Shown here: positions 59,236 to 64,000 of the stretch, one piece after another
How the letters are laid out: each line of letters starts with the position of its first letter
Position numbering within the stretch: position 1 is the first letter of the stretch
Position numbers and translations under genes: made by a program
From: JAGVSR01 sp963750715
GTDB lineage: Bacteria > Pseudomonadota > Alphaproteobacteria > Rhizobiales > Hyphomicrobiaceae
NCBI GenBank assembly: GCA_963750715.1
Contig: CAVVRP010000008.1
Location: 1-64,000, forward strand
Direction: 5' to 3'
DNA: 64,000 nucleotides
The notes under the pieces: generated by a model
The model's database searches: none
Told to the model about the DNA's origin: nothing
The model's input: the letters and a program-made list of their open reading frames with translations, nothing else

Positions 59236-59495
59236 CGTGCCTCTCCTTCAGTTGACCATGCTTCCGCCCGGCTCGCCGCGATGCGAGCGACCGGCGGCGC
59301 GGTGCGTTGCCGACGCACGGCGCCATTCTGCGCGCCGCGAAGCTCGATACGTCCAATTGATTGTACCAATATCGTCGATAGCTTGAAGTAATCGGTAGCC
59401 CGACGCGGCGTGCGCCGCCCTTGGTACCATGGTCCGGTGCCGCTGCGATCTTGCGCACGGCGCAAGACGCTCCTGCGTTTCGCATAGGAGTCCCC

Positions 59496-60084
59496 ATGCC
59501 GCTCGTTCCGACGACGCTCTCGACGTCATTTTCCGCACCGCACGCACGCTCCGCGCGTGGGCGCCCCGCGCCGTCGCCGACGAGACGCTGCGCGCGATCT
59601 ACGAGCTGCATGAAATGGGGCCCGACGTCGGGCAACTGCTGCCCCGCGCGGATCGTGTTCGTGACGACGCCGGAGGGGAAGGAGCGGCTCAAACCGGCGC
59701 TCGATCGCGGCAACGTGGCGCAGACGATGGCGGCGCCGGCCACGGCGATCATCGCCTACGATCTCGAGTTCTACGAGAAGCTGCCGCTGCTCGTGCCGCA
59801 CCGCGACGCGCGCGAGCGACTTCGTCGGCAAGCCCGATCTGATCCGCTACGAAGCGATGCGGAGCGGGACGCTGCAGGGGGCGTACCTCATCATCGCCGC
59901 GCGCGCGCTCGGACTCGACTGCGGACCGATGGGAGGGTTCGACCACGCCAAGGTCGACGCCGAGTTCTTCCCGGAGGGCACGATCAAGTCGAACTTCCTG
60001 TGCAATCTGGGCTACGGCGACCGTTCGAAGCTGCACCCGCGCGCGCCGCGGCTCGCCTTCGACGACGCCTGCCGGATCGTGTAG
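59496..60084 (+). CDS. RutE/HadB-type nitroreductase (three indels)
   Basis: About 195 residues when repaired. The FMN-binding nitroreductase fold of the malonic-semialdehyde-reductase group is visible: RTARTLRAWAPRAV, MKWGPTSGNCCPARIVFV, ALDRGNVAQTMAAPATAIIAYD, LQGAYLIIAARALGLDCGPMGGFD and IKSNFLCNLGYGD. Frames break near 59,512, 59,608 and 59,812. RutE reduces malonic semialdehyde to 3-hydroxypropionate in pyrimidine breakdown, but no other rut genes are here, so the substrate is uncertain. Confidence 0.85.
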
Positions 60085-60138
60085 CGCAGGCGCCGCGCGA
60101 CTCCTCGCGGGCTCCCGCGGCGGCGCGCCGCGCGTCGG

Positions 60139-61746
<1,608 letters not shown>

Positions 61747-61928
61747 CGGAAAATTCTCGCAGTGCAACGTGGGAACGGAGGGACCCGACGCGAGGCGAGC
61801 ATCGCCCCGCGACAGGCCCCTATCTGCTTTGAATTTTAACCGATATTGCAGTGCAGCGGGCTTGGCGAGCCGCCGCTGATCGGCGCGGTATTCAGGCGCG
61901 TCCGAAGGCCCTCGCGCGTTGCAGTGCG

Positions 61929-62630
61929 TCACCGCCAGTCGGCTCCGGCGTCGCCCGTCAGGCGCTCGATCGTCACGTTCCATGACATTGTCATGCGCGG
62001 CCGGGCGCCGCGATAGGGTCCGACGCTGTGCAGATAGTCGCTCGCGAAGACGATCATCGTCCCGGCGCGCATCTCCGGCACGAGCAATCCGGTCACCCGG
62101 CCGGGCTCGTGCGGACAGCAGTACGGAATCCGCGGATCGGCGAACACGAGCTTGCCGGCCATCGCGTCGTCCGGGTCGGGATCGCCCGCGTCCAGCAGAT
62201 AGACGATGCTCACGTTGGAGCGCAGGTGACTGTGCGGCAGGCAGTACTGGCCGTCGCGGTAGACGCTCGCCCAGCAGTCGTCGGTGTAGACGTCGTGCTG
62301 CGACAGCACGCGATGCGCGAGCGCGAGCGCACGGCCGTGGATCAGCCTGGCCGCCGCGCGGCCCCAGCGGTCGGGACGGCGCACCTTCATGCCGCAGCCG
62401 CCCTTGAAGATCCAGTCGCGCCACGCGGGATCCTGCTCCATCTCGAGGATCGTCGCGACGAGCTCGGCGTGGTAGCGCGGATGATCGTCGAAGTCGGTCG
62501 CCGCCATCAGCGGCGCGGACAAGGGCTCGATCTTCTGGCCGTCCGGCCACACGACGATGTCGGATCCGCCGACCTCGACGGTCGACGGCAGCGCCGCCTG
62601 CTCGCCGGCGGCCGGCAGCACGCCCTGCAT
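61929..62630 (-). CDS. 2OG-Fe(II) oxygenase-like protein
   Basis: A 233-residue intact frame. LPHSHLRSNVSIVYLLDA, KLVFADPRIPY and MIVFASDYLHSVGPYRGARPRMTMSWNV match the double-stranded beta-helix of the family typified by Pfam 2OG-FeII_Oxy_5: the metal His, the PR turn, the distal His and the Arg for 2-oxoglutarate. It would hydroxylate a small molecule or protein using O2 and 2-oxoglutarate. It starts 8 bases after the stop of leuA, so it is likely in the same operon. Substrate unknown. Confidence 0.75.
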   Translation of the reverse strand: MQGVLPAAGEQAALPSTVEVGGSDIVVWPDGQKIEPLSAPLMAATDFDDHPRYHAELVATILEMEQDPAWRDWIFKGGCGMKVRRPDRWGRAAARLIHGRALALAHRVLSQHDVYTDDCWASVYRDGQYCLPHSHLRSNVSIVYLLDAGDPDPDDAMAGKLVFADPRIPYCCPHEPGRVTGLLVPEMRAGTMIVFASDYLHSVGPYRGARPRMTMSWNVTIERLTGDAGADWR

Positions 62631-62638
62631 CGGCGGCG

Positions 62639-64000
62639 CTACGCGTGCACGGTGCTGCGGGCCGGCCGCAGCAGCAGCCAGTCGCGCTGCAACGCGCGAT
62701 TCGCCGCGCAGACGACGGCGCGCAGCGTCGCCGTCACGATGTTGACGTCGAAGCCGACGCCGTACACCGTGCGGTCGCTGCCGACGCGAAGCTGCACGTA
62801 GGCGACCGCCGTCGCGTCCTCGCCGCTGCCGACGCCGTGCTCGTGGTAGTTCTGCACGTGGACGTCGAAGCCCATGCCGTCCCGCAGCGCGTGCACGAAC
62901 GCGTCGACGGGACCGTTGCCCGCGCCGGTGAGCTCGACCTCCGTGCCCGTCGACCGCGAGCCGCGCCACCATGCGCTCGACGGCGCCGGCCGCGCTGTGC
63001 TGCGTGCGATGGTCGACGAACGCGAGCGGCGTGGCCGCGGCCGCGTACTCGCGGTCGAACGCGGCCCGGATCTCGGCGGAGCTCAACTCCTTGCCCGTCG
63101 CATCGGTGATCTGCTGGATCACCTGGCTGAATTCGATCTGCAGCAGGCGCGGCAGCGACAGGCCATAGTCGCGCTCGAGCAGGTACGCGATGCCGCCCTT
63201 GCCCGACTGGCTGTTCACGCGGATCACCGCGTCGTACGTGCGGCCGATGTCGGCGGGATCGATCGGAAGATAGGGCACGTCCCATTCGACGTTGCCCCGC
63301 TCGAGCTCGCGCGCGCGGGCGGCGAGGCCCTTCTTGATCGCGTCCTGGTGCGAGCCCGAGAACGCGGTGAACACGAGCTCGCCGCCGTACGGGTGCCGCG
63401 GATCGAGCGGAAGCTGGTTGCAGTATTCGGTGGTGCGGATCACCTGTCCGATGTCCGAGAAGTCGATCTTCGGATCGACCCCTTGCGTGAAGAGATTCAG
63501 GCCGAGCGTGACGAGGCAGACGTTGCCCGTGCGCTCGCCGTTGCCGAAGAGGCAGCCTTCGACGCGCTCCGCGCCGGCCATCAGCGCGAGCTCCGCCGAC
63601 GCGATGCCGCAGCCGCGGTCGTTGTGCGGGTGCACCGACACGATGACGCTGTCCCGGCGCGCGAGGTGCCGGCACATCCACTCGATCTGGTCGGCATAGA
63701 TGTTGGGCGTCGCGAGCTCGACGGTCGACGGCAGGTTGAGGATCGTCTTCCGCTGCGGCGTGGGCAGCCAGACGTCCGTCACCGCGTCGCAGATCTCCAC
63801 CGCGAAATCGAGCTCGGTGCCCGTGAAGCTTTCCGGCGAATACTCGAGGAACCATTCGGTTCCGGGCCGCTTCGCCACGAAGTCGCGGATCAGCTTCGCG
63901 CCGGAGACGGCGATCCCCTTGATGCCCTCGCGGTCGAGCCCGAACACGAGCCGGCGCTGCGTGGTCGACGTCGAGTTGTACAGGTGGACGATCGCCCGCC
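62639..64000 (-). CDS. leuA: 2-isopropylmalate synthase, N-terminal part beyond the window, one indel
   Basis: First step of leucine synthesis: acetyl-CoA plus 2-oxoisovalerate. The visible ~450 residues include VHLYNSTSTTQRRLVFG, EYSPESFTGTELDFAVEICDAV, SVHPHNDRGCGIASAELALMAGAERVEGCLFGNGERTGN and the LeuA-dimer regulatory domain. The GNGERTGN style and length fit the long LeuA type. The frame breaks near 62,950: one extra C before TEVELTGAGNGPVDAFVHALRDG. The start codon lies beyond 64,000. Confidence 0.93.

Overview
The window reads as three blocks of DNA from different organisms joined end to end. Base composition, codon habit and gene families change abruptly inside genes near 7,490 and 46,650. 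Block A (1 to ~7,490) is GC-rich and looks alphaproteobacterial (Rhizobiales-like). Block B (~7,490 to ~46,650) is AT-rich and clearly Bacteroidales-like, with SusC/SusD, a T9SS sorting domain, Tat and lipoprotein signals and many glycoside hydrolases. Block C (~46,650 to 64,000) is GC-rich and looks betaproteobacterial, with a Bug/TctC binding protein, PrsT, a PEP-CTERM protein and long-type ArgG. The genes at both joins are cut mid-domain and have no matching partner across the join. A chimeric metagenomic contig is therefore the simplest reading; I would not treat block B as a natural island in a proteobacterium.

Block A carries a cupin thiol-dioxygenase-like gene convergent with a four-domain rhodanese, an alpha/beta-hydrolase/adenylate cyclase fusion with one frameshift, a damaged IS1595-family transposase, and the AAA-TPR half of a second cyclase-type regulator whose 5' part is lost at the join.

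Block B is a carbohydrate-degradation region: a GH20-like enzyme, a six-hairpin-type lipoprotein, a GH30-like/PHP metallohydrolase fusion, a T9SS-sorted CotH/lamin-tail protein, GH9, a UroD-like methyltransferase homologue with an SSS symporter, GH3, an MFS (hexuronate-type) transporter, a Tat-exported NIPSNAP protein, a Tat-exported fucose-isomerase-like protein, a GH106 rhamnosidase, a class-C beta-lactamase-like serine hydrolase and a SusC-SusD pair followed by a truncated lipoprotein. Non-glycan genes lie between them: an archaeal-type ATPase, a small-HSP-like protein with HtrA, an FtsX permease remnant, an exported O-methyltransferase and a VTT-family membrane protein. The target looks like a rhamnose-containing plant or algal glycan plus beta-glucans; this is inferred from GH106, GH9, GH3 and the sugar isomerase. 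Intergenic regions hold short degenerate word repeats and gene remnants.

Block C carries a GGDEF fragment, argF, a VOC protein, a TctC-type binding protein, argG, prsT with a PEP-CTERM protein, yajQ, a GNAT acetyltransferase, a compact GlpC-like / encapsulated-ferritin-like / DUF3501 operon with a rubrerythrin upstream, a RutE-like nitroreductase, aceB, a 2OG-Fe(II) oxygenase and leuA (running off the end). Most block C genes are broken by one to three single-base indels even though they encode core biosynthetic enzymes. That points to base-level sequence error rather than gene decay. I saw no rRNA, tRNA or CRISPR array.
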